Assembly: GCF_036850765.1 (NCBI RefSeq)
Contig: NC_089490.1
Location: forward strand, 126,632,522-126,696,521
Reading direction: 5' to 3'
DNA from: Saccopteryx bilineata
Lineage: Eukaryota; Chordata; Mammalia; Chiroptera; Emballonuridae
DNA: 64,000 nt
How positions within the stretch are numbered: the stretch's first letter is position 1; every line of letters begins with the position of its first letter. A model generated the notes under the pieces. It made no database searches. It was not told the origin of the DNA and worked only from the letters and a program-made list of their open reading frames with translations. This document shows positions 23,521-33,804 of this stretch, piece after piece. The position numbers were made by a program, and so were the translations under genes.

Positions 23521-23948
23521 CCTGACCAGGTGATGATGCAGTGCAGTGGATAGAGCACTGGACTAGGATGCAGAGGACCCCGGTTCGAAACTCCAAGGTC
23601 GCCAGCTTGAGTGCAGCTCATTCGGCTTGAGTGCAGGCTCACTAGCTTGAGCGTGGGGTCACCAGCTTGAGCATGAAATCAAGACATGACCCCATGGTTG
23701 CTGGCTTGAGCCCTAAGGTCACTGGCTTAAAGCCCACGGTCGCTGGCTTGAGCCCAAGGTTGCTGGCTTAAGCAAAGGGTTAGTCACTCTGCTGTAGCCC
23801 CGCCCCTCCATCAAGGCACATATGAGAAAGCAATTAATGAACAACTAAGAAGACTAAGGAGCTGCGACGAAGAATTGATACTTCTCATCTTTCTCCCTGT
23901 CTGTCTGTCCCGATCTGTCCCTCTCTCTGATACACACACACACACAAA
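23521..23948 (+). repeat. tRNA-derived SINE, type C with expanded repeat body
   Basis: Head CCTGACCAGGTGATGATGCA, B-box GGTTCGAAACTCC, then eight or more tandem units of GGTCACTGGCTTGAGCCC type, the GGCACATATGAGAAAGCAAT core and (CA)n tail. Target duplication AATTACTTCAG at 23510-23520 and 23949-23959. Confidence 0.92.
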
Positions 23949-24529
23949 AATTACTTCAGATACCTGGATATTCCTCATTTACTGTATAATTTGACCAGAC
24001 AGTTCTTCCTTATGTCTAAAATTAGATTTCTGGTTTTACTTTTTAAATCTTGTAGTAGATATTGTAATGGATACACTGTGTTCCACCCACATCTCCTCTT
24101 CAAAGCTTAGGCGTCTCTTCCTCCAGTTGCTGGGACTGTGGCTGCAGACTTCTCACAGTTGTCATTAAGAGTGACCCTTCTCCAAAGGGAACTGCCTCAT
24201 CCAAGGCTACACACCCCTCCATGGCGCAGCCTGCAGTCAATAGCTGGCTGATGCTAGGATGCAGAGATTAGCCCCCGTGTGTTACCTAGTGATCACTCAA
24301 AAAGGCCATTCGAGCTCAAGATCTCCCTGTAAAACCAGCTGAGGTCTTAGCTGCACCTGCTTGTGGACCAGCTGCTCTGTCTGCCCAATCCCACCTTCCT
24401 CATGTCCTTACAGGTAGCACATATATACTGAATCACTCTTCAGTATAACTTCCACAACCACTTTTCTACTTCAGCGGAGTTTCAGGGTATCCAACATAAA
24501 GATAATCACCATCAAAATAAATGTAATTG

Positions 24530-24770
24530 AGTTATGAGCAGGCACTGTTGTATATGTTCTAAATATAGTGTATAAATTCACTTAATTCTCTCAAGTAAAC
24601 TATGCGAGGAAGATGCTAGTATTATCTTCTTCATATCTCGGGTGAGAAAAAACACTCTTGGAGAAGATAAGTACATTGCCTAAGTTAATAAACGCTATAG
24701 GCCGGACATGAATACAGGCACTCTGACTTAAAAGTCCATTCTTAGCCACTTCACTGCCTCCCACAGTGGC
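24530..24770 (-). repeat. MIR SINE
   Basis: Antisense MIR core: GAAGATGCTAGTATTATCTT, then TGAGAAAAAACACTCTTGGA GAAG, then ACATTGCCTAAGTTAATAAA and CATGAATACAGGCACTCTGA, matching the order of the MIR consensus read backwards. Ancient and inactive. Confidence 0.75.
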
Positions 24771-25164
24771 TTTGCACTCACTGTTTCTCTGCTGTGACCC
24801 TTGGCATTTTTCTATGCCCAGATATGCAGCATAGCCCGTATATGTCACACATCAGGATGATCACAAATATTAAGATGTTTCTTATTTTTTAACTCACAGT
24901 ATTTTCCCAAATGGATTGGATATATATTAATTGCTAAAGAGGGAACTCGCTGACCTTATAAATTGTCTCTAAAAGTTTTAGCATGGAGAACAGAGAAGCA
25001 TGTTTATAAATACAGACTATTATCACGCAGTCCAACTACAGGATTACTTTTCATTTGTACACATATATTAGTAGTTACACATAAACAGCTTCATCTCTGT
25101 ATATTTGTTCTTTATCTCGCCTCCAAGGTCAAAAAGAATATAATTTTTCTCAAAAAAGTCTTAC

Positions 25165-25315
25165 CTCCATCTTGAAATTTGCTTAATCTTTCAAAATACG
25201 ATGACATGGGGGCCTGTACAATATCCAGAATAGCCAGAAGTGTTCTTGTTAGCCTTAATAGTTCACTGAAACTATAAAATCCAAAGTAGATAAGATTCCG
25301 AGCCAAGTGGACCAC
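25165..25315 (-). CDS. ITPR2: ITPR2 exon 12 of 12 in window
   Basis: A 151-bp exon reading [20 protein letters not shown], then [20 protein letters not shown] and [10 protein letters not shown], with one base of the next glycine codon before donor GTAAGAC. [19 protein letters not shown] is a family signature. The exon stops just before the place of the ITPR1 SIII alternative segment (about residues 903-911). I found no following exon (expected to continue NNVMRTIHGVGE) down to base 1, so the next intron is longer than 25 kb. Confidence 0.96.
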
Positions 25316-25759
25316 CTTAAAAAAAGAGAAGAGAAACACATTAGGAACTAAATTTAACTTTGACTTTTTATTACCTAATTAGTGCAAGTATTTCTAAGCA
25401 TTCTGTTTAACAGCTAGTAATTTAAATACCTGCAAAGGCAACTACAAACTCTGATTTATTCAAGTTAGAAGTAAATCCAAATAAGACCAGTTTAACTTCA
25501 TCAAAGTCCCACATGACAAGAAGACAGTGTCCACCAAGGAAGCAAGAAAATAAGGTTTTAGGTGCAGAAAGATGACTAAAGAAGTTTACATTAGAATAAT
25601 TATCACTTAATTAGTAAATGATTATCTCTTATAGCAAATTATTTAAGTCAGTAGGATACCACTTAATAAATGATCACATTAATGAATTATTTTAATAAAT
25701 AAATATTATCCACAAAGTTTGTCCAGATGCTATGTCGCTCTGTGATCTTCTGTATACTG

Positions 25760-26232
25760 TAAGACCCACTAGGTGTGAAAGCCAGCTTCCAAGATGGCCC
25801 CCAGTGGATGGTCTCAATCCACACTGTGTCAGGGTTAATCTGTGTAACAAAATACCACAGAAGTGACAGCATGCCACTTCCAAGGTCAGGTCATAGAAAA
25901 ATGCAGCTTCCATATTGGGCTCTCTTTCCCTGGGGAAGTCAGGTGCCATCCCATAGGATAAAGGCTACACAGTCAACATCCAACAAGACAGTGTGGCCAC
26001 CAACAATCATGTGAGTGAGCTTAGGAGCAGATTGTCTAGCCCCAGGTGACTGCCACCCGAGTCAATAGCTTAATTACAATCTCGTGAGAGACCCTGAGCC
26101 AGAACCCCACAGCTAAACTCTCCCTGATTCATGACCCATAGGAACTCTGAAGTACTAAATGTTTGTGGCTCTGGGCTGCTAAGACTGGGGGGAATTTGTT
26201 ACACACACGTTGATAGCAAATACATCAGGTAA
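25760..26232 (+). mobile_element. MLT1-type (MaLR, ERVL-MaLR) solo LTR
   Basis: Contains the MLT1 landmarks GGTCAGGTCATAGAAAAATG, CAGCTTCCATATTGGGCTCT, CATGTGAGTGAGCTTAGGAG, GAGAGACCCTGAGCCAGAAC and TAAATGTTTGTGGCTCTGGG CTGCTAAG. It sits in the 1.3-kb intron between ITPR2 exons 11 and 12. Old, no internal region. Confidence 0.88.
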
Positions 26233-26647
26233 CAAGTGACAGCATCTTTTCTATAGTTTGTCACTATATCTTCAAAATGATACTATAACAAGGTATTTCA
26301 ATTCACTTTAATGAAGCTAAAAACATTACCTTGGTAGATATAAAAAAAATGTATCCAAACATTTTATAAATATGTAAAACTGTCTTTGTTCATTAAATGA
26401 AACTTTTAAAAAAATCAAGAAAAACAGTAGCTAATTATAAATAAAATATTTTCTACTGGACATCAGTATAATCAAAGCATCAAAACTATTTTTTTGATTA
26501 ATAGCAGAGGGAAACATACTTTCATGAACTAAAATATTTACCAAAGCATCCTAAATATTATAGGAAAAAAAAATCCTTATGCTGTGTGTCTAATTTTTGA
26601 AAGAAAAAAATTGAATAGTTTCATGAATGAATTGCTTTTCAAAATAC

Positions 26648-26792
26648 CTCAAATGTCAGTTTGTTTTTTTCTTTATCGCCAAAAGGAAAGGGCTGATTTA
26701 CAACTTCTTTCAAGTATTCTTCAACAAATTCCATTGTCAGTGCAAATTTCCTCTTCATATCATTTCTGGAACAGTCTGTTATAGAATCATAT
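26648..26792 (-). CDS. ITPR2: ITPR2 exon 11 of 12 in window
   Basis: A 145-bp exon: one base completes glutamate, then [40 protein letters not shown] and EKNKLTFE, ending in phase 0 at donor GTATTTTG. The acceptor is CTTTGCAG. The EFVEEYL and [16 protein letters not shown] motifs are shared by all IP3 receptors. The donor keeps GTAT but has T at +5, so it is a moderate site. A truncated old SINE and a complete hAT element lie upstream in the preceding intron. Confidence 0.96.
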
Positions 26793-26849
26793 CTGCAAAG
26801 ATAGAATATAAAACAAGTTAAATTGATTACAATCCTTTTTTGTTGCTGC

Positions 26850-26993
26850 TGTTGTTGTTAAGAGTGAGGCAGAGAGAGAGAGAGAGAGAGACAGTAATAT
26901 CAAACTGCTCCTGTATGTGTCTTGACCAGAGAATAGAACTGGCAATCTTCAAACTCTAGAAAGATGCTCCAACTAAGCTATCCAGTCAGGGCT
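26850..26993 (-). repeat. Old tRNA-derived SINE, minus strand
   Basis: GCCCTGACTGGATAGCTTAG head at the right, TGTGTCTTGACCAGAGAATA at the decayed B-box region, and a CT tract (seen as GA repeats) at the left. Strongly diverged. Lies about 60 bp upstream of ITPR2 exon 11 on the coding strand. Confidence 0.75.
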
Positions 26994-27008
26994 TCCAATC
27001 ATTTAAAA

Positions 27009-27329
27009 CAGGGGTAGTCAACCTTTTTATACCTACCGCCCACTTTTGTATCTCTGTTAGTAGTAAAATTTTCTAACCACCCACCGGTTCCACAGTAATG
27101 GTGATTTATAGAGTAGGGAAGTAACTTTATAAATTCAAGTTAAAGCATATAATAATTACCAAGTACTTTATGTTGGATTTTCGCTAAGTTTGGCAGAATA
27201 AATCTTTATAAAACAACTTACTATAGTTAAATCTATCTTTTTATTTATACTTTAGTTGCTCCGCTACCGCCCACCATGAAAGCTGGAATGCCCACTAGTG
27301 GGCGGTAGGGACCATGTTGACTACCACTG
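27009..27329 (+). mobile_element. Non-autonomous hAT element, copy 3
   Basis: Starts CAGGGGTAGTCAACC and ends GGTAGGGACCATGTTGACTACCACTG in two adjoining pieces. Flanked by the perfect 8-bp duplication ATTTAAAA (27001-27008 and 27330-27337). About 30 bp shorter than copy 1 because of an internal deletion. It lies in the 934-bp ITPR2 intron between exons 10 and 11. Confidence 0.94.
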
Positions 27330-27349
27330 ATTTAAAAGTAGGAAAACAT

Positions 27350-27505
27350 ACACACTTTAATTTCCTGGCTTCTTAGGCTTGGGTAAAATAACCTCTCTAG
27401 ATGTCATGTTTTCATCTGTAAAATGAGGTTATTATGAAACAATATATGTAAAGCACTTAACTCAGAGTGTATCATAATATTAAGCACTTAATTATTATGC
27501 CAATT
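27350..27505 (+). repeat. MIR SINE, core and 3' end
   Basis: TGGGTAAAATAACCTCTCTA, TTTTCATCTGTAAAATGAGG, then ATATATGTAAAGCACTTAAC follow the MIR consensus order. Confidence 0.82.
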
Positions 27506-27726
27506 ATTAATATGATTTCTGTTCACTGGTTTCCAGAATGATGTTTCTACGTATTATCAAGGACTGTCATTTTACTCTCCAAAAAGAATCTCTTTGCATT
27601 TGGAAGATAACCTGAGATTGGACACAGAAATGCCTTTCTATATACTTTATTTCAAAATTTATGTCACTTGATTTTTATTTCATCTGCTCTGAATGTGAAG
27701 TCTTCAAGAAATTTTTTCAAACATAC

Positions 27727-27978
27727 TCATGAATCGTGATCTTGGTGGGGATTTCCGTCCAGAGCCTGGCATAGCGAACAGGCACCACAGACTCCTGGGG
27801 GTCCCGGTCGACATGCATGTGGAGCATGAGGCGACAAAAAGATGCCCGGAGATCAAATGGCAGGCTCTCATCTGACACACAGCGCAGGATCAGGTCAACG
27901 GAGAGTTGCGTAGAAATCTGGTTTATGGCCAGATACTGGCGATCCAAGCACATCCTTGCAAAGAGGTTTAGCTGGTAC
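27727..27978 (-). CDS. ITPR2: ITPR2 exon 10 of 12 in window
   Basis: The largest exon here, 252 bp: it reads [20 protein letters not shown], continues through [20 protein letters not shown] and [20 protein letters not shown], and closes with the first two bases of a glutamate codon. The open frame runs on through GAGTATG, but the next exon begins with an A followed by TAT GAT. That places the donor at GTATGT after CATGA and gives HEYD in frame. [19 protein letters not shown] is among the best conserved stretches of all IP3 receptors. Confidence 0.97.
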
Positions 27979-29092
27979 CTTAAAATTTTTAAACATATTT
28001 TTATCTTATCTTGATAAAGTTCTTAAACATCATGGTATCAGTCAGAATACTTTTATGACACCATTATTTCCAGGAGTATGTGAGACTGGAGTCAAACACT
28101 GTTGGTAGTAGGTTAAGTCATCTTATAACAACATATACATGAAATTGTCTCTATGCCTATTCAGCTGCAGTTTCCATTACTTGTTCCAGCAACATGTGTC
28201 TGCTAGAAGGAGTCATTAGAATCTCCATTCTAGGTTTCCTAGAATCACAAGTACACTAACCCTGAAGAAGACAGAGTCCAGTTCACACGAAACCATCTCT
28301 CTCCACCTACCCTTTGTCCCACTCAGCTCTGGGCTCTCTACATTCTTAAGTTTAGATCCACTCAGTTCCCAAATCAAATGTGATCAACCCAAATAGCATC
28401 AATACACTTGGATTCATCAGCCTCTGAGATCAAGAATTAGCCTTTGGCTTTGCGGCTGGAGCTGTAGACACCAGGGAACAGGAGGGATTGTCTGTCTTTC
28501 TCAGATGCCTGTCCTTTGGGCCCAATTTCTGCCCTGGTTTTCAACCTATAAATTTAAAGATACCAGCTAGGCTTTTGCTCACAATATACTAACCCAGAAA
28601 ATATGTACCGTCAGAACTCCAGCGGCCATATGCCACCACTGCACTTTCATTACTACAGACACCATTTTCTCACAAGCCCTGGGCCGCTGCCTGTTTATAA
28701 GCACTACGTACTACAAACTCCTGGCTGACTCCCCCTGAGGCCACGTCTGCAGCTGGACCGGCTTCCTGGGCTCCAGTCCCAGCTGTCTCTCAAATCCATT
28801 TCTTAGATCCTCATATGTGTCCCACCTGCACCCACTCCCATCAGTAAATAGGAAAAATCCTTTGATATACAACGATTCCAATTTAGTGGGAAACGAGAAA
28901 ACTGAAAGAGGTTTATGTGGAAAACACAGATGTTAACTTTTATTTTTAAAAATACTATATATTTTAGCTACCCCAGTAATGATGACTTTTTAAATTTCCT
29001 CTTCATATATACCTGAAAATTAAGAGATTTCAGAGAATCTCTTTCAATGATTATATGAGATTGAGAATTACAATTTCCTGACAATACTTTAC
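27979..29092 (-). other. ITPR2 intron without recognised repeats
   Basis: An 1,114-bp intron between exons 9 and 10. Around 28.3-28.8 kb it is GC-richer than its neighbours and may hold an old retroelement piece, but I could not assign a family. Confidence 0.5.
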
Positions 29093-29278
29093 CTGTAATA
29101 GGTAAGAACTTCTAAATCAGCTTTGGTGCCTTCTTTGGCTTCCTGAGCAAGGTGCCTGATAGCTTTGCCATGAGGTTCCTTGTTGCTGTCAATCCAGTAG
29201 AGCCAAACTTCCTCATCATCAATGTCGTCTGCAAGGATGGTACTCTCCATGGGGTTGTCCATTTGCATTGAGACAAGC
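29093..29278 (-). CDS. ITPR2: ITPR2 exon 9 of 12 in window
   Basis: A 186-bp exon, entering in phase 2 and leaving in phase 2: [20 protein letters not shown], then [20 protein letters not shown], then [21 protein letters not shown]. The acidic patch followed by EEVWLYW is a receptor-family landmark in the helical domain. Acceptor TGTCAAG, preceded by a poor pyrimidine tract, as often seen with very short introns; donor GTAAAGT. The stretch before DDIDDEE differs a little from the human sequence as I recall it. Confidence 0.96.
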
Positions 29279-29377
29279 CTTGACATTAACAACATACACA
29301 AAATGCCATTAGGAAGCTCACTAACAAATATGATAACCAACTACAATGCTTACAAATAATGAACATAAAAGGCTTAC

Positions 29378-29497
29378 TTAGTTTGAATGAGAATGTCTGC
29401 ATTGCCTGGACTCAGCATAAATTTACAGATGAGTTCCTGAGTTACAGGTATAGCAGTGGTATTGGACACACACAGATCTGATAAATAATCCAAGAAT
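29378..29497 (-). CDS. ITPR2: ITPR2 exon 8 of 12 in window
   Basis: A 120-bp exon completing an arginine codon with its first base, then [20 protein letters not shown] and [19 protein letters not shown] plus two bases of a lysine codon. It carries the conserved [12 protein letters not shown] motif of the RIH/armadillo domain of IP3 and ryanodine receptors. Acceptor TTTGCCAG, donor GTAAGCC. The intron after it is only 99 bp, so this exon and the next are probably recognised as a unit across the short intron. Confidence 0.96.
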
Positions 29498-30059
29498 CTG
29501 GCAAAATAAATTCAATTCAACATTAAGAAAAGGCATTTTATAAAATCATAATAAAAATAAATTTTAGATAAAACAAACATAACTTTTAAGACATATTTTA
29601 AATATTTCCTTAAGTTATTTTTTAATGTGTTGCATACCTATTGAATCATTAGAGATAAATTAAGATTAATTGTATTTAATGCAAATAATTTTTCAAAAAA
29701 GGATAATAGTTCACTATCTGGTGTCATTCCTTCCATAACACATTGACTTACTATGTTTATAAAACCATTTATCTGCCCTATAGTGAGACGACCCCAGAAT
29801 TGAATATCAAAGCAAAAGCGATTGAAGCTAACACTGTACTGAGTACAATTGGAATACATCACACAATCAAGATGGGGTCAGAGGCCCATTTCTACCCTGT
29901 AACATGTACTTGTTATGCTAATCAGTTAAGAAAACTAGCAATCTGCCTGACTTTTCTGCATTCATTTTTCCCAGATAAGGCATATGGTGCAATAGAAACA
30001 GAACTTGATATAAAATCAGAACCCCTTGACCTACCACCTATTCTATTCCTATTAGGTTG

Positions 30060-30225
30060 TTCTTAAGCAAACTGTTCTCTAGTCTACTTTTTCCTCATCT
30101 CTAAAATGTGGATAGCAATATACAACCAGTGTGCTTTGTGAGAACATGCAAGGGTTTAAATGAGACAATGCATATGAATATATTTTGAAAACTATAAAGC
30201 ACTATAAACATTTGTTATCCGAGTG
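30060..30225 (+). repeat. MIR SINE, core
   Basis: TTTTTCCTCATCTCTAAAAT, then GGGTTTAAATGAGACAATGC and CTATAAAGCACTATAAACAT match the MIR core and 3' part. Confidence 0.75.
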
Positions 30226-30239
30226 AAAATCAGTTACAT

Positions 30240-30320
30240 TTAACCCTCTGAGTAGTGAGTTTTTTGTTAACCATTTGAGTGAGGACATATGTGAATATTC
30301 GTACTACTCAAAAGGGTCAA
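30240..30320 (+). mobile_element. piggyBac-like miniature element, ~80 bp
   Basis: Inverted ends CCCTCTGAGTAGT (30244-30256) and ACTACTCAAAAGGG (30303-30316) pair with one gap. The left end abuts TTAA and the right end TCAA, a decayed TTAA, the piggyBac target. No coding capacity. Confidence 0.65.
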
Positions 30321-30458
30321 ATACATCTAGAAAGGGTTTTGGTCTCCTATAAAGTAATAACTCTTTATCACATGTAATTATTATAGCAATAAGTCTCATC
30401 CAGTTTTGTTCATGAAAAGTAGATAAAAGATTTTAAACTTTAAAAAGTTCTAAGAATA

Positions 30459-30781
30459 GCCTGACCAGGCGAAGGTACCAGGCGATGATAGAGCGTCGAC
30501 CTGGAATGCTGAGGACCCAGGTTCGAAACCCTGAGGTTGCCAGCTTGAGCGTGGGATCACAGACATGACCAAATGGTTGCTGTCTTGAGCCCAAAGGTCA
30601 CTGGCTTGAAGCCCAAGGTCACTGGCTTGAGCAAAGGGGTCACTGGCTTGGCCGGAGCCCCCCAGTCAAGGCATATATGAGATAGCAATCAATGAACAAC
30701 TAAGGTATAACAATGAATTGATGTTTCTCATTTCTCTCCCTTCCTGTGTCTGTCCCTGTCTGTCCCTCTCTCCCTCTAAAA
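30459..30781 (+). repeat. tRNA-derived SINE, type C
   Basis: Head GCCTGACCAGGCGAAGGTAC, B-box GGTTCGAAACCC, repeated GGTCACTGGCTTGAGC body, CT tract and poly(A). Target duplication AAAAAGTTCTAAGAATA at 30442-30458 and, with one mismatch, 30782-30798. It lies about 70 bp downstream of the ITPR2 exon 7 donor, in the opposite orientation. Confidence 0.93.
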
Positions 30782-30852
30782 AAAAAGTTCTAAAAATAAA
30801 GCACAAACCCATAATCCCCCTAGGAAGGAATACTGCATAAACCACTTCAAAC

Positions 30853-31025
30853 CTTGGCTCACGATTTCTCCTGAGCAAACTGACAAATGTCTCTATTTCT
30901 TTTGCTGTAATATGTTTCTCTAGTAGTTTCCTGTTGTTGTGCAACAAAGCCGTGATGGTGTCTTCTGCCAAAATATCATAGCCAATCTGGGACTGCATGA
31001 CACAGAAATTCTTAGCAATGTATTC
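30853..31025 (-). CDS. ITPR2: ITPR2 exon 7 of 12 in window
   Basis: A 173-bp exon, phase 0 to 2, beginning [20 protein letters not shown] and continuing [20 protein letters not shown] to NREP plus two bases. It encodes armadillo-type helices of the RIH domain, which links the IP3-binding core to the regulatory region and takes part in gating contacts. Acceptor TTTTCGCAG, donor GTTTGAAG. A SINE lies only about 65 bp past the donor, and an open frame runs through the splice site into it, but the conserved splice and phase show that it is intron. Confidence 0.96.
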
Positions 31026-31624
31026 CTGCGAAAAGAAAGGCTGTCAGAGCACACTGCCAAGCAGCTTAGAAATCACAGGTTCTGTTAGGGTCAGCAACAT
31101 TGATTAAATTATTCATAACAGAAAACTCACTAAAAATTATTGTCCAAAGAAGAGCAAGTACATAATTCTTCAGTAAATAGGACATTTTGAGGAGGAAATG
31201 AAAATATTAGCATATACCTAATTTAAATTCAACAAAAATGTATATATCTAGAATTTTTTAATTAAGATTCTTACAAAGTATAAGTGAGAAAACCAAAAAT
31301 AAGTCCTAAAGTAACAATTTTTATGACATGATAACTGAGGATTTCACCATGCTAATAGAGGCCCTCCTAACTTTCATTAAAAGTCACAACTGATGATTTT
31401 AACATAATTACGGAAAGGAAATCACTTTGTAATATTTTGTTTATGAGGTATGTAATACCTACTATTACACGAAGACCCCAGATAAACTTAGGCGATTTCT
31501 TTTTTGTACAATATACCTCAATGATCTATTAAATCTTCTCTTTAAAATAATGATAAAATTTCATACCACTTTTTATCTCTAAAAAGCTATCAAAGAAGAC
31601 AATATGATTAATCAGTTAATTGAT

Positions 31625-32070
31625 CAGATCTATTCATCCAATAACTATTTCATGGAAGGGATTAGGCATAAGGCAATAAAGCGAGAGACAGCTTTCATGG
31701 AGCTTACCTCTAGTGAAGAAAAAGGTAGGTTCATGAGCTAATAAAATCATCTTACGTGTTGACAAGTGATGTGAAACAAAGTGAGGCAGAAAGATGTCAA
31801 CGATAGATGGAGTAGATGCTAAGGAAGTGACATCTGAACTAGGAGGGAAATGATTAAAATGCCAAAATTATTTTTTTAAATGATAAAAAAATAAAAGGAG
31901 GCAGCGTGGAAAAAAAAATCCACTAGGCAATGGGAGTAGCAGGTGCAAAGGCTCTGAGGTAGTGATGCCAAGCTTTTTGTGCTCTATAAACAAAGAGTAG
32001 CCACTGTAGCTAGAGTGTACTAGTAGTGAAGAGAAATCAAGAGCTGAGTTTGGAGAGGTAGATCTTTGCA
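31625..32070 (-). repeat. L2 LINE 3' region, antisense
   Basis: Reads as reversed L2 tail: TTCATGGAGCTTACCTCTAG, then GTGACATCTGAACTAGGAGG and GTAGCAGGTGCAAAGGCTCT GAGG. Ancient and fragmentary. Confidence 0.7.
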
Positions 32071-32459
32071 AGCATGGTGACGAACAAAGACGTTATTCTA
32101 AAGGCAAGAGAAAGCCAGTGGGGAGTGTCAATCATGCATTATTTAATGTGCTCCTTATTCTTCACACTAACTCTTCTCCATTTAAAGCCACTATGGCTCA
32201 TTTATAGAATTTATTCATTAGAAAGTGATTTTGCTATTTTTTTACTGGAACCTATCCTCTGAAAATTATATTGGTTGCACAAATCTAATTACATTCCAGG
32301 CAGCAATTTTGTGGCCTTCCAAAATAATTGCTTAATGTTAGATAGCCAATTAAACAAAGGCATTGTCCTCTGAGTGCATCATTTTAAAGATACATACTGA
32401 TTTTCACACTTTTATGACTATTGTAATTACACTGTAGTATAAAGCAAACTTCTAAAATG

Positions 32460-32795
32460 GTTTTTAAAAATTTTTATTTATTTACAGTGACAGAGAGTCA
32501 GAGAGAGGGATAGATAGGGACAGACAGGAACGGAGAGAGATGAGAAGCATCAATCATTAGTTTTTCATTGCGACACCTTAGTTGTTCATTGATTGCTTTC
32601 TCATATGTGCCTTGACCATGGGGCTACAGCAGACCAAGTGACCCCTTGCTTGAGCCAGCGACCTTGGGTCCAAGATGGTGAGCTTTGCTCAAACCAGATG
32701 AGCCCTTGCTCGAGCTGGCGACCTCGGGGTCTCGAACCCGGGTCCTCTGCATCCCAGTCTGATGCTCTATCCACTGTGCCACCACCTGGTTAGGC
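32460..32795 (-). repeat. tRNA-derived SINE, type C
   Basis: Minus-strand copy with GCCTAACCAGGTGGTGGCAC head at the right end, GGGTTCGAGACCCCGAGG B-box, GAGCAAGGGCTCATC body, and poly(A) at the left. Target duplication CTTCTAAAATG (32449-32459) against CCTCTAAAATG (32796-32806). Confidence 0.93.
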
Positions 32796-33380
32796 CCTCT
32801 AAAATGTTTGATAAATAGATCACAATGTTGACAAATAATCAAAGGAAATTAAAGATGTTGCCAAATTCTATGAATAATAATAAACAGAGACTCAATATGA
32901 AAGACTTGGGTTAACACTAAATCAGAAAAGAACTTCCCACGAGGACTCGATAAAACATAGGTTTATAAAGGAAAACAAGATGGTTATGCAAAGAGTATAA
33001 AGTAATTCTGATTACATTTTAAAATCATGTTCTCAAAATATCAGAAAGCTGTTCTGTGCTTAATACAAAGCATTCTTAATTGAACAGAAATGAGAAAAAT
33101 ATTTTTCAACTGTCACTGAGATTGAACTGGAGCAGACATGAGAGCAGGAGGGAAAATCAAATCTAACCCTCAGTCAATGCCAGGAAGTTTTTCTTTTGTC
33201 AGCTCAGTGATCTACAACTTAGGAAAACATCCCAAAACAGAGAAAGGGTGGTCCACCCAATCATATGCTCTGAAGAAACCAGAAAGCAGGCCCCCCAAAG
33301 TAAACAAACATTTACCTGGAGAAATGAAACACTCAGGTAGAGTGAACTAAGAACAAAGGAGAGGAGAGGAGAGTAGAATG

Positions 33381-33383
<3 letters not shown>

Positions 33384-33421
<38 letters not shown>
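33384..33421 (+). repeat. (TG)n microsatellite
   Basis: About 19 uninterrupted TG units. Such runs are polymorphic. Confidence 0.95.
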
Positions 33422-33425
<4 letters not shown>

Positions 33426-33698
33426 GTCATGAGGGAGGGTGAATGTTCTCAGAGAAGAAATTGTACTGCATGTACCTCCACACACTAGGCTCACAAGTCC
33501 CTAACTAAGACTGAGAGGAGTGACAAAGAACTCCATGTGCCATACCATGAGGTACTGAGAAAGGACACCAGTTATAACATGTGTTGCCCAGGCAACCGGG
33601 GAGGGACTAGGGAGACTGGCACTGAAGCACAGGGCAATGCTATAGAAACCAGGCCCTCAGGACCCTTCCAAAGGCCAAACACAATTAATGATGGTACC

Positions 33699-33760
33699 TG
33701 TTGGGTAAACAAGTTTGTAACAAGTGCTTTTTAGGTTAGGTTTGCTCCCTTGTACTGGGC

Positions 33761-33804
<44 letters not shown>

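Noticed and set aside
23580..23790. CRISPR-like regular repeats
   Set aside because: The units are the variable body of a type C SINE, imperfect and without spacers, in a mammalian intron.
1..25164. Search for the next ITPR2 exon after FQDGG
   Set aside because: No minus-strand segment continuing NNVMRTIHGVGE was found by eye; the intron seems longer than 25 kb, though a very short exon could be missed.
27717..27726. Extending ITPR2 exon 10 through GAGTATG to a TATG donor
   Set aside because: The next exon starts with A-TAT-GAT, so only the donor GTATGT after CATGA keeps the phase and gives HEYD.
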